DNA of 64,000 nt from Mercurialis annua (Eukaryota; Streptophyta; Magnoliopsida; Malpighiales; Euphorbiaceae): contig NC_065570.1 in assembly GCF_937616625.2 (NCBI RefSeq), positions 26,374,046-26,438,045 on the forward strand. The letters are read 5' to 3'. The notes beneath the pieces are model-generated. The model ran no database searches. It worked only from the letters and a program-made list of their open reading frames with translations, and was not told the origin of the DNA. This document shows, piece by piece, positions 62,051 through 64,000 of the stretch (position 1 is its first letter; each line of letters begins with the position of its first letter). Made by a program: the position numbers and the translations under genes.

Positions 62051-64000
62051 ATTTTTAGCAATTTAAGGCAAACACTTACAAACATTTCGAAACAAAACCA
62101 AACATTTCACATTTTTAGCGATTTAAGCCAAATGTTTACAAACGTTACAATATAAATCTAAATGTTTCACCTTTTTAGCAATTTAAGCCAAACGTTTACA
62201 AACGCTACGAAACAAATCCAAACGTTTCTCCTTTTTAGCGATTTAAGCCAAACGTTTACAAACGTTACAAAACAAATCTAAACGTTAAACCTTTTTAGCG
62301 ATTTAAGCCAAACATTTACAAACATTACGAAACAAATCCAAGCGTATCACCTTTTTAGCAATTTAAGCCAAACGCTTACAAACGTTACGAAACAAAACCA
62401 AACGTTTCACATTTTGAGCGATTTAAGCCAAACATTTACAGAGGTTACGATATAAGTCCAAATGTTTCATCTTTTTTGCAATTTAAGCCAAAAGTTTTCA
62501 AACGTTGCGAAACTAATCCAAATGTTTCACCTTCTTAGCGATTTAAGCCAAACGTTTACAAATGTAACAAAACAAATCCAAACGTTTAAAACGTTACGAA
62601 ACAAATCCAAACGTTTCACTTATTTAATGATTTAAGCCAAACATTTACAAAAGTTACGAAACAAACCCAAACGTTTCGCCTTTTTAGCGATTTAAGCCAA
62701 ACGTTTACAAACTTTACGAAACAAACCCAAATGTTTCACCTTTTTAACGATTTAAGCCAAACGTTTACAAAGGTTACGAAACAAATCCAAACGTTTCCCC
62801 ATTTTAGCGATTTAAGCCAAACGTTTTTAAATGTTACCAAACAAATTCAAATATTTCACCTTTTTAGCGATTTAAGTCAAACATTATAAACATAACGAAA
62901 TAAATCCAAATGTTTCCCCATTTTAGCGATTTAAAACAAATCCAAACGTTTCACCTTTTTAACGAATTAAGCCTAATGTTTACAAACGTTACCAAAAAAA
63001 TCCAAAGGTTTAAAACGTTACGAAATAAATCCAAACGTATCACATTTTTAGCAATTTAAGCCAAACATTTACAAACGTTACGGAACAAAACCAAACATTT
63101 CACATTTTTAGCGATTTAAGCCAAACGTTTACAAATGTTATGACACAAATCCAAGCTTTTCACTTTTTTAGCAATTTAAGCGAAACGTGTACAAACGTTA
63201 CAAAATAAATCCAAACGTTTCCCCTTTTTAGCGATTTAAGCCAAAAGTTTACAAACGTTACGAAACAAATCAAAATCTTTCACCTTTTTATCGATTTGAG
63301 CCGAACATTTACAAATGTTACGAAATAAAACCAAATTTTTCACCTTTTTAGCAATTTAAGGCAAACACTTACAAACATTTCGAAACAAAACCAAACATTT
63401 CACATTTTTAGCGATTTAAGCCAAATGTTTACAAACGTTACAATATAAATCTAAACGTTTCACCTTTTTAGCAATTTAAGCCAAACGTTTACAAACGCTA
63501 CGAAACAAATCCAAAAGTTTCTCCTTTTTAGCGATTTAAGCCAAACGTTTATAAAGGTTACAAAAAAAATCTAAACGTTACACCTTTTTAGCGATTTAAG
63601 CCAAACATTTACAAACATTACGAAACTAATCCAACCATATCACCTTTTTAGCAATCTAGGCCAAACGCTTATAAACGTTACGAAACAAAACCAAACGTTT
63701 CACATTTTGAGCGATTTAAGCCAAACATTTACAGAGGTTACGATATAAATCCAAATGTTTCATCTTTTTTGCAATTTAAGCCAAAAGTTTTCAAACGTTA
63801 CGAAACTAATCCAAATGTTTCACCTTCTTAGCGATTTAAGCCAAACGTTTACAAGTGTAATAAAACAAATCCAAACGTTTAAAACGTTACGAAACAAATC
63901 CAAACGTTTCACTTATTTAATGATTTAAGCCAAACATTTACAAACGTTACGAAACAAACCCAAACGTTTCGCCTTTTTAGCGATTTAAGCCAAACGTTTA
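62040..64000 (-). repeat. 1293-bp tandem unit, about 1.5 copies
   Basis: The monomer set starting AATTTTTCAC(A/C)TTTTTAGC at 62041 recurs at 63334. CATCTTTTTTGCAATTTAAG recurs at 62468 and 63761. Both give 1293 bp. The unit is a shortened relative of the 1.3-kb part of the 3.6-kb HOR, including its GAGCGATTTAAGCC and TTTACAGAGGTTACG variants. The second copy is cut by the window end. Confidence 0.8.

Larger units (their letters stand above)
52301..64000 (-). repeat. Satellite block C, 60-bp monomer, reversed sense
   Basis: This is the same satellite family, now reading CAAATCCAAACGTTTCACC and TTTTTAGCGATTTAAGCC on the + strand, so it is inverted relative to blocks A and B. From 52301 to about 54900 the monomers are irregular, with short units such as GTTTAAAACGTTACGAAAC. 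From about 54910 a 3.6-kb HOR takes over. The array leaves the window on the right. Plus-strand open frames (52828-53121, 53410-53688, 54024-54308, 54284-54547, 59170-59358, 61647-61940) are the 20-codon reading of the monomer and not genes. Confidence 0.97.

Noticed and set aside
1..64000. CRISPR-like regularly spaced short repeats
   Set aside because: There are no unique spacers: whole 60-bp units repeat head to tail, in a plant context with LTR elements.
1..64000. Telomere repeat, rDNA spacer or tRNA genes
   Set aside because: No TTTAGGG-type arrays, no rRNA core sequence and no tRNA-like fold were seen. The only tRNA-related sequence is the primer binding site.

Overview
The window comes from repetitive heterochromatin of a plant nuclear genome, most likely a eudicot. 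The evidence is plant-type LTR retrotransposon termini, a plant initiator-Met tRNA primer binding site, and very long AT-rich satellite arrays. I see no protein-coding gene, rRNA or tRNA that I can support. I cannot name the species.

About 50 of the 64 kb is one tandem satellite family with a 60-bp monomer. The stretch at 17161-17220 is one base away from the consensus I read. Each monomer looks like an old dimer of two 30-bp halves that share the core AAACGTTTGG(A/C)TT. The satellite lies in four blocks. Block A (1-30172) and blocks B1 (33108-35600) and B2 (36511-42186) have the sense that reads GCTAAAAAGGTGAAACG on the + strand. Block C (52301-64000) has the opposite sense. Block A shows several layers of higher-order repeat (HOR): about 0.56-0.72 kb near its start, four units of 289 bp (4036-5191), a diverged 1.28-kb pair (7370-9660), a near-identical 2282-bp pair (11803-16366), and about eight nearly identical 1125-bp units (19304-28445). 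Block C has a 3.6-kb HOR, itself made of about 2.28 and 1.3 kb parts. Blocks B1 and B2 are the most diverged and show no clear HOR.

The non-satellite islands are all retroelements. At 30173-33107 there is a 2935-bp solo LTR of a Ty3/gypsy-type family with a perfect 5-bp target duplication inside a satellite monomer. At 35601-36510 there is a probable 910-bp solo LTR with a good TATA box. At 42187-52300 there is a composite gypsy-family remnant on the minus strand with a single LTR in the middle (45137-47968). That LTR has a primer binding site on one side and a 3'-end remnant on the other. Diverged direct copies of the same internal segment lie at both outer edges. A separate 1552-bp solo LTR (42648-44199) is nested in the left copy. 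The order is what a linearised one-LTR circle or a cut-down tandem pair would give. It sits where the satellite changes orientation.

Nothing works as an operon here. The plausible function is structural (centromeric or other heterochromatin). The sequence shows satellite amplification, CpG decay, retroelement insertion with LTR-LTR excision, and an inversion or fusion point. Many open reading frames exist in the satellite only because 60 is a multiple of three and one frame of the monomer has no stop.
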